A DNA stretch of 64,000 nt from Paractinoplanes bogorensis (GCF_018829635.1 NZ_JAHKKG010000008.1:248001-312000), one strand, 5' to 3'. Shown: positions 26,359 to 35,469, counted from the stretch's first letter. The notes: a model not told the origin generated them from the sequence alone. Numbers and translations: made by a program.

Positions 26359-27453
26359 TCAGTCGCTGGTGAGGCCGGCCGACCAGCGTTCCTCGATGCG
26401 GCCGAAACGCCAGACGGCCAGGGCGACGATCCAGGCCACCACGAACAGGGCGACGATGCCGTAGCCCGCGTAATCGAGCGGGATCGCGCCGATCGCGGCG
26501 AGCGGGCCGGTGGTGATGTGGGCCTGGTCGTCGAGCACACCGATGAGTTCGATCGTCCCGATGATCAGGGCCACCGCCACCGAGATCGACGTGATGGTGA
26601 TGTTGTAGAACACCTTGCGTACGGGCTTGGCGAACGCCCACCCGTATGCGTAGTTCATGAAGACGCCGTCGAGCGTGTCCATCAGGCACATGCCGGCCGC
26701 GAACAGGATCGGCAGCACGAGGATGGAGTAGAACGGCAGGTTGAACGCGGCCGCGCCGCCCGCGAGCACGAGCAGGCCGACCTCGGTGGCGGTGTCGAAG
26801 CCGAGCCCGAACAGCACGCCGATCGGGTAGATGTGCCACGGCTTGCGCACCGATTTCGTGAGCCCGCCGAGGAACCGGTTCATGAAGCCGCGCTTGTTGA
26901 GCTGGTCCTCGAGGGCCTGCTCGTCGTAGTGGCCGCGGCGCAGGTTGCGGAAGACCTTGATGACGCCGACGAGCACGACGAGGTTGAGGATGCCGAGGAC
27001 CCACAGGAAGACGCCGGACACCGAGGCGCCGATGACGCCGGTGACCGAATGCAGCGCGCTGCCGTCGTCCTCGACCTGACCCGCGAGGGCCTTGACGCCG
27101 ACGGACAGCAGGAACGCGAGCGCGAACACGATCGTCGAGTGGCCGAGCGAGAACCAGAACCCGACCGACAGCGGTTTGCGGTCCGACTCCTGGATCAGTT
27201 TGCGGGTGGTGTTGTCGACCGCGGCGATGTGGTCGGCGTCGAACGCGTGCCGCAGCCCGAACGTGTAGGCCAGGATGCCGACGCCGACGGTGAAGACCGG
27301 ATGCACGCCGCCGAGGTGGAAATGCTGCGGCACGACCAGCCCGAACAGTACGGCGAACCCGACGACGTGCAGCAGCACGATGAAGGCAGCCATGCCGCCC
27401 AGGGATCGCCAGTCGCGCCGGGTGAGGCTGCGCCGGAACTCGGTTGATGTCAT
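26359..27453 (-). CDS. NiCoT-family nickel/cobalt permease (HoxN/NixA type)
   Basis: A 364-residue secondary transporter with eight transmembrane helices that imports Ni2+ or Co2+. The family signature in helix 2 is RHAFDADHIAAVDNTTRKL (HAxDADH), the helix 3 motif is FSLGHSTIVF, and helix 5 carries LGFDTATEVGLL. The ATG has GGAGG 8 bases upstream, and a Nur-type box lies 43 bases upstream. With CbiMN and the FecBCD-type system this gives three distinct candidate nickel/cobalt uptake routes in 14 kb. Confidence 0.95.
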   Translation of the reverse strand: MTSTEFRRSLTRRDWRSLGGMAAFIVLLHVVGFAVLFGLVVPQHFHLGGVHPVFTVGVGILAYTFGLRHAFDADHIAAVDNTTRKLIQESDRKPLSVGFWFSLGHSTIVFALAFLLSVGVKALAGQVEDDGSALHSVTGVIGASVSGVFLWVLGILNLVVLVGVIKVFRNLRRGHYDEQALEDQLNKRGFMNRFLGGLTKSVRKPWHIYPIGVLFGLGFDTATEVGLLVLAGGAAAFNLPFYSILVLPILFAAGMCLMDTLDGVFMNYAYGWAFAKPVRKVFYNITITSISVAVALIIGTIELIGVLDDQAHITTGPLAAIGAIPLDYAGYGIVALFVVAWIVALAVWRFGRIEERWSAGLTSD

Positions 27454-27495
27454 GTCAGGACCTCCAAGCGGACGCTAATCCCCACTTCAAGGTTG

Positions 27496-27512
27496 TTGCA
27501 AGAGCTTGGCGA
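27496..27512. promoter_or_regulatory. Nur-type box of the NiCoT permease
   Basis: TTGCAAGAGCTTGGCGA; the left part GTTGTTGCAA is identical in its first 8 bases to the perfect site at 19679, the right half GCGA has one mismatch. It lies 43 bases upstream of the permease ATG. Confidence 0.65.
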
Positions 27513-27650
27513 CAGCGTGATTCATGCAACGACGCACCCGGCTCCGAGCTCCTGACCGCGAGTGACCCGCCGGGTGGCCGCCGACCACGTCCGGGTGGCC
27601 ATGCGCCGACAGGGTCATCTCGGAGGCCGTCGGCGGCCGGCCGGGCTGAG

Positions 27651-27746
27651 TCATGCGCGTGGGTGTGCGATGGCGTCGGCGATGCGCGGCTCGACCGACC
27701 GGACCACCTCGAGGGCGGACCGGAAAGCGGCGGATTCGTGGTTCAC
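27651..27746 (-). pseudogene. glyA: serine hydroxymethyltransferase (glyA) N-terminal fragment
   Basis: A GTG-started frame of 31 codons reads HESAAFRSALEVVRSVEPRI then ADAI, the characteristic N-terminus of one type of actinobacterial serine hydroxymethyltransferase, and then stops after HPRA. The PLP-binding rest of the protein is absent from the following 200 bases in any frame. The fragment lies downstream of metE on the same strand. An intact glyA there would have made methylene-THF, the precursor of the methyl donor used by MetE, so the ancestor was probably a metE-glyA pair. Confidence 0.5.
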
Positions 27747-27768
27747 GAGGAAACTCCAGGGTGAAGGG

Positions 27769-27798
27769 CCGGGCGGGCCTCGGCAAAGACCCGCCCGG
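27769..27798 (-). terminator. hairpin downstream of metE
   Basis: A perfect 9-bp stem (CCGGGCGGG at 27769-27777 with CCCGCCCGG at 27790-27798) and a 12-base loop, 13 bases after the metE stop. Confidence 0.55.
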
Positions 27799-27810
27799 CG
27801 TTCGGAGGGT

Positions 27811-30042
27811 TCAGCTGCCGCGGACCTCGGCGGCCGCGGCCACCAGGTGCTTCAGCGACGCCTCGACCTCGGCGTACCCGCGCGTCTTGAGACCACAGTC
27901 GGGGTTGACCCACAACCGGCGGGCCGGAACCGCGCTCACCGCCCGGCGTACGGCGTCGACCACCTCGTCCTGCGACGGCACCCGCGGCGAGTGGATGTCC
28001 CACACGCCCGGCCCGACACCGCGGGAGTAGCCGATGGCCGCGAGGTCGTCGAGCACCTCCATCTTCGAGCGGGATGCCTCGATGCTGGTCACGTCGGCGT
28101 CGAGCGCGTCGATGGCCGTGATGACCTCGCCGAACTCGGAGTAGCACAGGTGGGTGTGGACCTGGGTGTCGTCGGCGACGCCGCTGGTGGCGAGTCGGAA
28201 CGACCCGACGGCCCAGTCCAGGTACGCCTTCTGGTCCGCCTTGCGTAGCGGCAATGTCTCACGCAGAGCCGGCTCGTCGACCTGAATGACCTTGATGCCG
28301 GCCGCTTCGAGGTCGACGGTCTCGTTGCGCAGGGCGAGCGCGACCTGATCGGCGGTGTCGGCGCGGGGCTGGTCGTTACGCACGAACGACCACGCCAGGA
28401 TCGTGACCGGGCCGGTGAGCATGCCCTTGACCGGCTTGGCGGTCAGCGACTGGGCGTAGGCCGACATCTCGACCGTCATCGGCGCCTTGCGGGCCACGTC
28501 GCCGTAGATGATCGGCGGGCGAACACAGCGCGAGCCGTACGACTGGACCCAGCCGAGGTGCGTGGTGGCGAACCCGTCGAGCTGGTCGCCGAAGTACTGC
28601 ACCATGTCGTTGCGCTCGGGCTCGCCGTGCACCAGCACGTCGAGGCCGAGCCGCTCCTGCAGCCGGATGACCTGCTCGACCTCGTTGCGCATGCGGGCCG
28701 CGTAACCGGCCTCGTCGAGCGTCCCGGTGCGCAGCTCGGCGCGGGCCTTGCGCAGCTCGGCGGTCTGCGGGAACGAACCGATCGTCGTCGTCGCCAGGTC
28801 GGGCAGGCCGAGCCGCTGCTGCTGGGCCGCGGCGCGCTCGTCGTACGAGCCGCGCTGCCGGTCGGCCGGGGTCAGGGCGGCGAGCCGGTCCCGCACCGAC
28901 GTGTTGCGCCACGACGCGGGCGTCGGCGGCAGCGGGGCGGGCAGGCTCGCGGTGCCGTCGCGCAGGGCCTTGCCGAGCAGCACGACCTCGTCGACCTTCT
29001 GCCGGGCGAACGCGAGCCGGGCGTACAGGTCGGGGTCGAGGTTCTTCTCGACGGACAGGTCGACCGGCACGTGCAGCAGCGAGCACGACGTCGACACGGC
29101 GACGTGGTCGGCCAGCCCGGCCACGGTCGCCCCGGTGGTGGCGGCGGCGCGCAGGTCGGTACGCCAGATGTTGTGCCCGTCGACCAGCCCGGCCACGATC
29201 GTCTTGCCGCCCAGCGGTCCGGCCGCGGTGAGCCGGGCCAGGTTGCCCGGCCCGGCCACCAGGTCGAGGCCGAGCGCCTCGATCGGCGTGTCGAGCAGGG
29301 CCGGGAGGGCGTCGCCGAGCTCACCGAAGTAGGTGGCCACGAAGATCTTCGGCCGTCGCTCCAGGCCGGCCAGGCGGTGGTAGACCGCCCGCAGCGCGTC
29401 GATCTCCCCGGCAGTGCGGTCGGTGACGTAGGCCGGTTCGTCCAGCTGCACCCACTCGACACCGGCGTCGGCGAGAAGACCGAGGATTTCCCCGTACGCG
29501 TCGGTCAGCTCACCCAACCGGTCGAAGGGGCTCACGCCCTTGGCCAGCAGCAGGAACGTGGCCGGCCCGACGAGCACCGGCCGGGTCGTGATGCCGAGCG
29601 CGGCGGCCTCGGCGTACTCGCGCAGGGCCTTCTCCGGCCGGGCCCGGAAGATGGTCTCCTCGTCGATCTCGGGGACCAGGTAGTGGTAGTTGGTGTCGAA
29701 CCACTTGGTCAGCTCGAGCGCGGGCTCCTCGTCGACGCCGCGGGCCATCGCGAAGTAGGTGTCCAGGTCGGACAGTCCGAGCCGTTCGAACCGGTCGGGG
29801 ATGGCGCCGACCGCGACGGCGGTGTCGAGGACCTGGTCGTAGTAGGAGAACGTGTTGGACGGGATCGCGTCGAGGCGGGCGTCACGCAGGGTCTGCCACA
29901 CCTCGGCCCGCAGCGTTTTTGCGGTGGTTTCCAGCTCTTCCGAGGAGACGCGGCCGGCCCAGTAGGCCTCGACGGCCTTCTTCAGCTCGCGGTTCGGGCC
30001 GATACGGGGGTAGCCCAGGACGGTGCTCTGACCGAAAGACAA
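27811..30042 (-). CDS. metE: cobalamin-independent methionine synthase
   Basis: A 743-residue MetE, which transfers the methyl group of methyl-tetrahydrofolate (triglutamate) to homocysteine without B12. Both barrels are present: the N-terminal VLGYPRIGPNRELKKAVE and the C-terminal catalytic half, with zinc ligands in HTHLCYSEFGE (His and Cys), VDEPALRE and NPDCGLKTRGY (Cys). The start is TTG with a GGAAGGA-type site upstream. A cobalamin riboswitch precedes it, so it is made only when B12 is scarce. Confidence 0.95.
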   Translation of the reverse strand: MSFGQSTVLGYPRIGPNRELKKAVEAYWAGRVSSEELETTAKTLRAEVWQTLRDARLDAIPSNTFSYYDQVLDTAVAVGAIPDRFERLGLSDLDTYFAMARGVDEEPALELTKWFDTNYHYLVPEIDEETIFRARPEKALREYAEAAALGITTRPVLVGPATFLLLAKGVSPFDRLGELTDAYGEILGLLADAGVEWVQLDEPAYVTDRTAGEIDALRAVYHRLAGLERRPKIFVATYFGELGDALPALLDTPIEALGLDLVAGPGNLARLTAAGPLGGKTIVAGLVDGHNIWRTDLRAAATTGATVAGLADHVAVSTSCSLLHVPVDLSVEKNLDPDLYARLAFARQKVDEVVLLGKALRDGTASLPAPLPPTPASWRNTSVRDRLAALTPADRQRGSYDERAAAQQQRLGLPDLATTTIGSFPQTAELRKARAELRTGTLDEAGYAARMRNEVEQVIRLQERLGLDVLVHGEPERNDMVQYFGDQLDGFATTHLGWVQSYGSRCVRPPIIYGDVARKAPMTVEMSAYAQSLTAKPVKGMLTGPVTILAWSFVRNDQPRADTADQVALALRNETVDLEAAGIKVIQVDEPALRETLPLRKADQKAYLDWAVGSFRLATSGVADDTQVHTHLCYSEFGEVITAIDALDADVTSIEASRSKMEVLDDLAAIGYSRGVGPGVWDIHSPRVPSQDEVVDAVRRAVSAVPARRLWVNPDCGLKTRGYAEVEASLKHLVAAAAEVRGS

Positions 30043-30124
30043 CAGGGGTCCTTCCCTCGAAGTGCCCGGCGGGCAGGGAAGGGGAAGGCACGCGCAAGCG
30101 CAGCCCTGGTCCTCCCGAGGGACC

Positions 30125-30340
30125 GCCGGCGGCGCACACCGGTCGGCGTGCGCAGCGCTGGCAGGTCTTCGGACTCGTGGGCGCCCAACTCGTGCCTACC
30201 GGCTGTCGCTTCCCAGACGCCTCAGTGGCGTCCAGTGCTTGATGACGGCTTTCGTTCCCACTCACCGCTGCGGGGCAGTCCCGGTCTCACACCGGGTTCC
30301 CTCTTACGACACCCCGCCTGGCGGACAGGGCGAACCAGCA
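30125..30340 (-). promoter_or_regulatory. cobalamin (AdoCbl) riboswitch of metE
   Basis: Read on the minus strand, the leader shows GGGAACCCGGTGTGA and ACTGCCCCGCAGCGG with GAACGAAAGCC in the aptamer core, then the B12 box GAAGACCTGCCAGCGC. These are the conserved elements of a cobalamin riboswitch. Boundaries are approximate. Downstream hairpins (for example GGTCC paired with GGACC near 30110) could hide the metE ribosome site when B12 is bound. Confidence 0.9.
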
Positions 30341-30462
30341 CCACCCGACATCGTACGGTGCGCGCCGCGACGATCGGTGAAGGCGTCCGCCGTACGGGAT
30401 ATGGGTTGGCCGGTTCGTGGTTCACTGGTCGTCTGTTGTCCGTTGCGCGGGGAGGGTGCCGC

Positions 30463-30597
30463 ATGGGCCGGAAGATCGACAGACGCACTGTGGTGATCGA
30501 GGGCCGCGAGATGGTCGCCGTGCGACCCGCGGATTTCGAGCGACTGGACGCGTCTCGCCGTCAGGTCGGCGCACGGTCCGCCCGCTTCGCGCGGTGA
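30463..30597 (+). CDS. possible small protein, 44 aa
   Basis: An ATG preceded by a good ribosome site (GGGGAGGG, 6 bases away) opens a 44-codon frame (VVIEGREMVAVRPADFERLD), basic at both ends. The sequence looks like the start of a longer protein cut short. An opposing frame covers the same bases, so this is tentative. Confidence 0.35.
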   Translation: MGRKIDRRTVVIEGREMVAVRPADFERLDASRRQVGARSARFAR

Positions 30598-30683
30598 CGG
30601 TGACCTTGTGCCAGCCGCCGTCGCGCATCAACGCCGCGACCCGGTCGGTGAGCCGACGATCCGTTGTCGTCATGATCGAAGGT

Positions 30684-30721
30684 GTTGCGGCCGGCGCCAG
30701 GAGCCTGACGCCGGCCGCAAC
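30684..30721 (-). terminator. terminator hairpin after nrdB
   Basis: A perfect 13-bp stem (GTTGCGGCCGGCG at 30684-30696 with its complement at 30709-30721) around 12 bases, starting 3 bases after the nrdB stop codon. Confidence 0.75.
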
Positions 30722-30724
30722 TTC

Positions 30725-31771
30725 TCAGAAGTCGTCGTCGAAGCTGACGCTTCCGGTCACGCCGACCTGGTAGGCCGAGACGCGTCGCTCGAAGAAGTTC
30801 GACAGCTCCTGCACGTCCTGCAGCTCCATGAACGCGAACGGGTTCTTCGAGCCGTAGATCGGCTCGATGCCGAGCGCGGACAGGCGGCGGTCGGCCACGT
30901 GCTGCAGGTACTCGCGCATGTCGGTCAGGGACATGCCGGAGACGCCCTGTTCGAGCAGGTCGGCGGCGAACTGCACCTCGCACTCGACGGCCTCGGAGAG
31001 CATGTCGCGCACCTGCTGCTGCATGTCGGCGTCGAACAGGTCCGGTTCTTCCTGCCGTACGGTGTCGACCACGTCGAACGCGAACGCCATGTGCATGCTC
31101 TCGTCGCGGAACACCCAGTTCGTGCCGGACGCCAATCCCTGCAGCACGCCGCGCGAGCGCAGGAAATAGACGTACGCGAAAGCGCCGTAGAAGAAAAGGC
31201 CCTCGATGCACGCGGCGAAACAGATGACGTTGAGCAGGAACGCCCGCCGGTCCTCGCGCGTCTTCAGCTCGCGCATCTCGTAGATCGAGTCGATCCACTT
31301 GAAGCAGAACTCGGCCTTCCGCGCGATCGACGGAATGTTCTCGACGGCCGAGAAAGCGGCCGTGCGTTCGTCGAGGTCGGGCACGTAGGTGTCGAGCAGG
31401 TTCAGATAGAACTGAACGTGCACGGCCTCCTCGAACAGTTGCCGAGACAGGTAGAGCCGGCCCTCGGGCGAGTTCACGTGCTGGTAGAGGTTGAGCACGA
31501 GGTTGTTCGCCACGATCGTGTCGCCGGTGGCGAAGAACGCGACGAGCCGCGACACGAGGTGCTGCTCGGCGGGGGAGAGGCGCTGCAGGTCGGCGAGGTC
31601 GGAGTGCAGGTCGACCTCTTCGACGGTCCAGGTGTTCTTGATGGCGTCCTTGAACCGGTCGAAGAAGTGCGGGTAGCGCATCGGCCGCAGGGTGAGGTCC
31701 ATGCCGGGGTCGAGAAGCATCTGGTGCTTCTTCTCGGCGGGCGCGGTGCGGGGTTCGGGAATGGTGGTCAC
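30725..31771 (-). CDS. nrdB: class I ribonucleotide reductase beta subunit
   Basis: A 348-residue R2 subunit that houses the diiron-tyrosyl radical cofactor. Ligand motifs are FEEAVHVQFY (EExxH, with the radical Tyr at the expected His+4 position), CIEGLFFYG, and FRDESMHMAF (ExxH). The C-terminal tail ends SVSFDDDF, the docking tail for NrdA. GTG overlaps the nrdA stop (GTGA). It forms an operon with nrdA under riboswitch and NrdR control, and supplies an oxygen-dependent alternative to a B12-dependent class II reductase, which is not in this window. Confidence 0.95.
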   Translation of the reverse strand: MTTIPEPRTAPAEKKHQMLLDPGMDLTLRPMRYPHFFDRFKDAIKNTWTVEEVDLHSDLADLQRLSPAEQHLVSRLVAFFATGDTIVANNLVLNLYQHVNSPEGRLYLSRQLFEEAVHVQFYLNLLDTYVPDLDERTAAFSAVENIPSIARKAEFCFKWIDSIYEMRELKTREDRRAFLLNVICFAACIEGLFFYGAFAYVYFLRSRGVLQGLASGTNWVFRDESMHMAFAFDVVDTVRQEEPDLFDADMQQQVRDMLSEAVECEVQFAADLLEQGVSGMSLTDMREYLQHVADRRLSALGIEPIYGSKNPFAFMELQDVQELSNFFERRVSAYQVGVTGSVSFDDDF

Positions 31772-34161
31772 TGGCAGGCCTCGCAGCTTTCGGGGTTTTC
31801 CAGGGAGCAGGCGAGCGCTTCCTCGTCGCTGACGGCCTTCACCGTCGGAAGCGTCGTGACCGCGGCCGGAGCCACCGCCACCGTCGCCTGCTGAATGCGC
31901 GTCGCGGGGCGCGAGCGCAGGTAGTACGACGTCTTGAGACCGGCCTTCCACGCGTACAGATACATCGAGGAGACCTTGCCGATCGTCGGCGCGCTCATGA
32001 ACAGGTTGAGCGACTGCGACTGGTCGATATAGGGCGCTCGCGCGGCAGCGAGGTCGATCAGCGCCTTCTGCGGGAGTTCCCAGGCCGTACGGAACACCTC
32101 GCGCACGTCGGCGGGCAGCTCATTGATCGCCTGCACCGACCCTTCGGCCCGCTTGATCTGCTCACGGATCGGGGCCGTCCACAATCCGCGAGCCTTCAGT
32201 TCCCGTACGAGATAGGAATTGATCTGCAGGAACTCGCCCGACATCGTCTCGCGCTTGAACAGGTTGGATACCTGCGGCTCGATGCACTCGTAACAGCCCG
32301 CGATCGACGCGATGGTGGCCGTCGGAGCGATCGCGATCATCAGCGAGTTACGCAGCCCGTGCTCGCCGATCGCGGCCTTGAGCGCCTTCCAGCGCTTGCT
32401 CTGCGACGGCTTCGCGCCCCACAGCTCGTGATGCAGATAGCCGTTCGCCGCGCGCGTCTCGGAGTACGCGGGGTGCGGTCCGAACCGTTCGGCCAGCTTC
32501 ACCGAGCTCTCCAGCGCGGTCAGGAAGATCTCCTCCTGGACGCGGGTGGACAGCTCCTTGGCCGCCTCGGAGTCGAACGGCAGGCCCAGGGTGAAGAACG
32601 CGTCCTGCAGACCCATCAGCCCGAGCCCGACCGGACGCCACCGGGGGTTCGACCGGCCGGCCTGCTCCGACGGGTAGTAGTTGATGTCGATGACCCGGTC
32701 GAGGAAGACGACCGCCGTCCGAACCGTCTCGCGCAGCTTCTCCCAGTTCACGCCGCCGTCGGCGGTCGTGTGGGCGCCCAGGTTGATCGAGCCGAGGTTG
32801 CACACCGCGGTCTCGTCGTCCGAGTTCACCTCGAGGATCTCGGTGCACAGGTTGGACAGGTGGATCGTGTTGCCGGGCGCGCCGGTCTGGTTGGAGAGCC
32901 GGTTGGACGGGTCCTTGAACGTCATCCAGCCGTTGCCGGTCTGTGCGAGCGTGCGCATCATCCGCCCGTACAGGTCGCGGGCCTTGACGGTTTTGACCGC
33001 GTTCTTCTCGGCTTTTTTATATGCGTCGTCGAACGCCTCGCCGAACAGATCGGGCAGCTCAGGGGCGTCTGAGGGGTCGATCAGCGACCAGTCGCCGTCG
33101 GCCTCCACGCGGCGCATGAACTCGTCGGGGATCCAGTTGGCCAGATTCAGATTGTGCGTACGCCGGGAGTCCTCCCCGGTGTTGTCGCGCAGCTCGAGGA
33201 ACTCCTCGACGTCCGGGTGCCACGGCTCGAGATAGACGCACGCCGCGCCCTTGCGCCGGCCGCCCTGGTTGACCGCCGCCACGCCCGCGTCCAGCGTCTT
33301 GAGGAACGGCACGATCCCGTTCGACTTGCCGTTCGTGCCCCGGATCAGCGCGCCACGCCCGCGCACCCGCGACCACGAGATGCCGATGCCGCCGGAGAAC
33401 TTCGACAGCTTGGCCACCTGGTGGTAGCGCTCGTAAATGGAGTCGAGCTCGTCCTTGGGCGAGTCGACCAGGAAGCAGGACGACATCTGGGTGTGCCGGG
33501 TGCCCGAGTTGAACAGCGTCGGTGAGCTGGGCAGATAGGCCAGGCTCGACATGAGCTTGTAGAAGCCGATCGCCTCGGCCGGCGTCTCGGACAGGCCACA
33601 CGCCACGCGGAGCAGCCAGTACTGCGGTGTCTCGACGACCAGGCGGCTCTGGGGGTGGCGCAGCAGGTAGCGGTCGGCCACCGTACGCAGGCCGAAGTAC
33701 TCGAACCGCAGGTCACCGTCGAGGTCGATCGCGTCGTCGAGCTTGCGCGCGTTACGGCGCACGAACGCGGCCGTCTCGTCACCGATCAGACCCTGCTGGT
33801 GCGCATAGCGGATCGACTGGGAGAAGCTCGCCACCTCCTGCAGGCGAACTTCCTTGTCCACGTACGCGGCGAGCAGCCGGGCGGCCAGCTTCGAGTACTG
33901 CGGCTCCTCGCCGATCAGCTCGGCCGCCGTCTGAATGGACAGTTTGTCCAGCTCAGCCGTCGTCGCACCGTCGTACAGCCCGCTGATCGTCTTGGTCGCG
34001 ACCCGCAGCGGGTCCACCTCGTCGAGGTCGGCGACCCACCGCTCGACCGCCTTGACGATCTTGTTGACGTCGACCGTCTCGAGGTCGCCGTTGCGCTTAC
34101 GCACCTGCATGACGTGCCGCCGCTGTTCCGGCACGGATGTCTTGTCCTGTGTGACCGTCAT
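31768..34161 (-). CDS. nrdA: class I ribonucleotide reductase alpha subunit
   Basis: A 797-residue R1 subunit that reduces ribonucleotides to deoxyribonucleotides. An N-terminal ATP-cone starts at VRKRNGDLETVDVNKIVKAV. Active-site cysteines are in SSCFLVDSP and ETAVCNLGSINLG, a catalytic loop in NLCTEILEV, and the C-terminal redox tail is CSLENPESCEACQ. The ATG at 34161 follows GGGAG; longer upstream frames run into the riboswitch. Regulation by a cobalamin riboswitch and NrdR boxes is visible upstream. Confidence 0.95.
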   Translation of the reverse strand: MTVTQDKTSVPEQRRHVMQVRKRNGDLETVDVNKIVKAVERWVADLDEVDPLRVATKTISGLYDGATTAELDKLSIQTAAELIGEEPQYSKLAARLLAAYVDKEVRLQEVASFSQSIRYAHQQGLIGDETAAFVRRNARKLDDAIDLDGDLRFEYFGLRTVADRYLLRHPQSRLVVETPQYWLLRVACGLSETPAEAIGFYKLMSSLAYLPSSPTLFNSGTRHTQMSSCFLVDSPKDELDSIYERYHQVAKLSKFSGGIGISWSRVRGRGALIRGTNGKSNGIVPFLKTLDAGVAAVNQGGRRKGAACVYLEPWHPDVEEFLELRDNTGEDSRRTHNLNLANWIPDEFMRRVEADGDWSLIDPSDAPELPDLFGEAFDDAYKKAEKNAVKTVKARDLYGRMMRTLAQTGNGWMTFKDPSNRLSNQTGAPGNTIHLSNLCTEILEVNSDDETAVCNLGSINLGAHTTADGGVNWEKLRETVRTAVVFLDRVIDINYYPSEQAGRSNPRWRPVGLGLMGLQDAFFTLGLPFDSEAAKELSTRVQEEIFLTALESSVKLAERFGPHPAYSETRAANGYLHHELWGAKPSQSKRWKALKAAIGEHGLRNSLMIAIAPTATIASIAGCYECIEPQVSNLFKRETMSGEFLQINSYLVRELKARGLWTAPIREQIKRAEGSVQAINELPADVREVFRTAWELPQKALIDLAAARAPYIDQSQSLNLFMSAPTIGKVSSMYLYAWKAGLKTSYYLRSRPATRIQQATVAVAPAAVTTLPTVKAVSDEEALACSLENPESCEACQ

Positions 34162-34254
34162 CTCCCGCGTCCCCCCAAAACCTGTGAAGGCGCGCAGGAG
34201 GACGCCACCGGCCCGTGAAACCCGGCCGGCTGGTGGCGTCGGCCGTCCCACGCG

Positions 34255-34470
34255 GCCTTCGACCGCCGCACACCGGTCGGCGTGCGGCGCGCTGGCAGGT
34301 CTTCGGACTCGTGGGCGCATGACACGCTCCTACCGGCCGTCGCTTCCCAGGCTCTGCGGAGCCCAGTGCTTCGTTGACGGCTTTCGTTCCCACTTACCGC
34401 TGCGGGGCAGTCCCGGATTCACACCGGGTTCCCTGTTGCCTCGGACGCCACTTCACGCGGCGCCCGAACC
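34255..34470 (-). promoter_or_regulatory. cobalamin riboswitch of nrdAB
   Basis: On the minus strand the leader contains CAGGGAACCCGGTGTGAATC, ACTGCCCCGCAGCGG, GTGGGAACGAAAGCC and the B12 box GAAGACCTGCCAGCGC. It is nearly identical in its core to the metE riboswitch 4 kb away. B12-controlled nrdAB is known from Streptomyces, where the riboswitch silences the class I enzyme when the B12-dependent class II enzyme can work. Boundaries are approximate. Confidence 0.9.
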
Positions 34471-34481
34471 AGCTGCGAGCA

Positions 34482-34529
34482 ACACCATATATGGGTGAGC
34501 CTCAACGCAAGCAACACCAGATGGTGTGT
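34482..34529 (-). promoter_or_regulatory. tandem NrdR boxes upstream of the nrdAB riboswitch
   Basis: Two 16-bp sites, ACACCATATATGGGTG (34482-34497) and ACACCAGATGGTGTGT (34514-34529), match the NrdR pattern ACAC-(AT-rich)-GTGT with centres 32 bp apart, three helical turns. NrdR represses reductase genes when dATP is high. The first site includes a TATAT that may be the -10 region. Confidence 0.7.
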
Positions 34530-34659
34530 CGGGCGTGTCGCGTCTCACTGTCACCCGGCTCTCGCCTTGAGTGACCGCAACGCTGCCTCGGAACGCCGAC
34601 GCGTGCGCTGGCAATGCCGATCGGGGCCAGATGAGCTTCCCCCGCTTTGATGGAGCGAC

Positions 34660-35469
34660 TTATTGCGGCTGTTTGAGGCGGTGCTGTACCCACGCGCCGC
34701 TGGCTGTGGCCATCTCGGCCAGATGGGGTGCGTCGGCACTGGTGTCGCGTAGCTTTCGTGACAGTTTGGCGAGCGCTGCAGCGAACGCGTCGACGGCTTC
34801 GGGGGAGGCTTCTGTCCAGGTCGGGAGTGCGGCGGCCCAGGATTCGGCCTGGGTGGGTGTGTGGCCGGCGCGGATGAGTCGGACCAGCATGCGGGCGGTA
34901 TCGAGCCAGATTGCCCCGCGGCATGGCATCGACCAGTCGACGACCTGGGCGTGGCCGTCGGCGATGAGGAAGTTGTTGTGGGTCATGTCGGTGTGCAGCA
35001 GTGTGTCGCCGTCAATGAGGGCGGGGTCGAGTAGGCGTCCCCATCGGGCGGTGGCTGGTTGGATGTTGACCGGTGGGCATGGGGTGAGTGCCTTGGCCAT
35101 GCGGGTCAGGGTGCGGGCGATGACGGGCAGGTCCGGCGAGCCGGGGCGTAGGTCCGCGCTGGTGCCGGGGACGTGATCGAAGGCGGCGACTAGCCAGCCG
35201 TCCGCTTCGGCGCTCCAGCGCAGCCTTGGGGCTAGGTCGCGGGGGAGGTGTTGGTTGAGGCGTATCTCGTTGCGGAGGAAGCCGGTCTGGTCGGTGTCGA
35301 GCCGAGCGCCTTTGCAGAAGGCCAGGCTGCCGTCGTAAGCGGTGAGCGTCGCCGCGAAATCGGCGTTCGATCCGGCGCCCGGGTCCTGGACGTCCTTGAA
35401 GGGTCCCTCGTGGTCGGTGATCAGGTTACGGAGCGCTGGGGGGAGCTGATCCCATTGCTGCCGGGCCAT
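34660..35469 (-). CDS. aminoglycoside phosphotransferase (APH) family protein
   Basis: A 269-residue kinase-fold protein. The catalytic loop is LLHTDMTHNNFLI (HxDxxxxN) and the metal-binding Asp is in VVDWSMPCRG; a hinge-like region reads LVAAFDHVPG. The family phosphorylates small molecules such as aminoglycosides, macrolides or choline; the true substrate is unknown and resistance should not be assumed. ATG 35469 has GGAG 6 bases upstream; a GTG at 35487 is alternative. A 14-bp perfect inverted repeat lies in its leader. Confidence 0.8.
   Translation of the reverse strand: MARQQWDQLPPALRNLITDHEGPFKDVQDPGAGSNADFAATLTAYDGSLAFCKGARLDTDQTGFLRNEIRLNQHLPRDLAPRLRWSAEADGWLVAAFDHVPGTSADLRPGSPDLPVIARTLTRMAKALTPCPPVNIQPATARWGRLLDPALIDGDTLLHTDMTHNNFLIADGHAQVVDWSMPCRGAIWLDTARMLVRLIRAGHTPTQAESWAAALPTWTEASPEAVDAFAAALAKLSRKLRDTSADAPHLAEMATASGAWVQHRLKQPQ

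Noticed and set aside
30422..30673. 84-codon minus-strand frame after the nrdB terminator
   Set aside because: No ribosome site, no recognised family, and it overlaps an opposing small frame with a better ribosome site; left unannotated.
34660..35469. Reading the phosphotransferase as an antibiotic-resistance gene
   Set aside because: The APH fold is shared by many metabolic and uncharacterised kinases; nothing in the sequence or neighbourhood points to a drug substrate.
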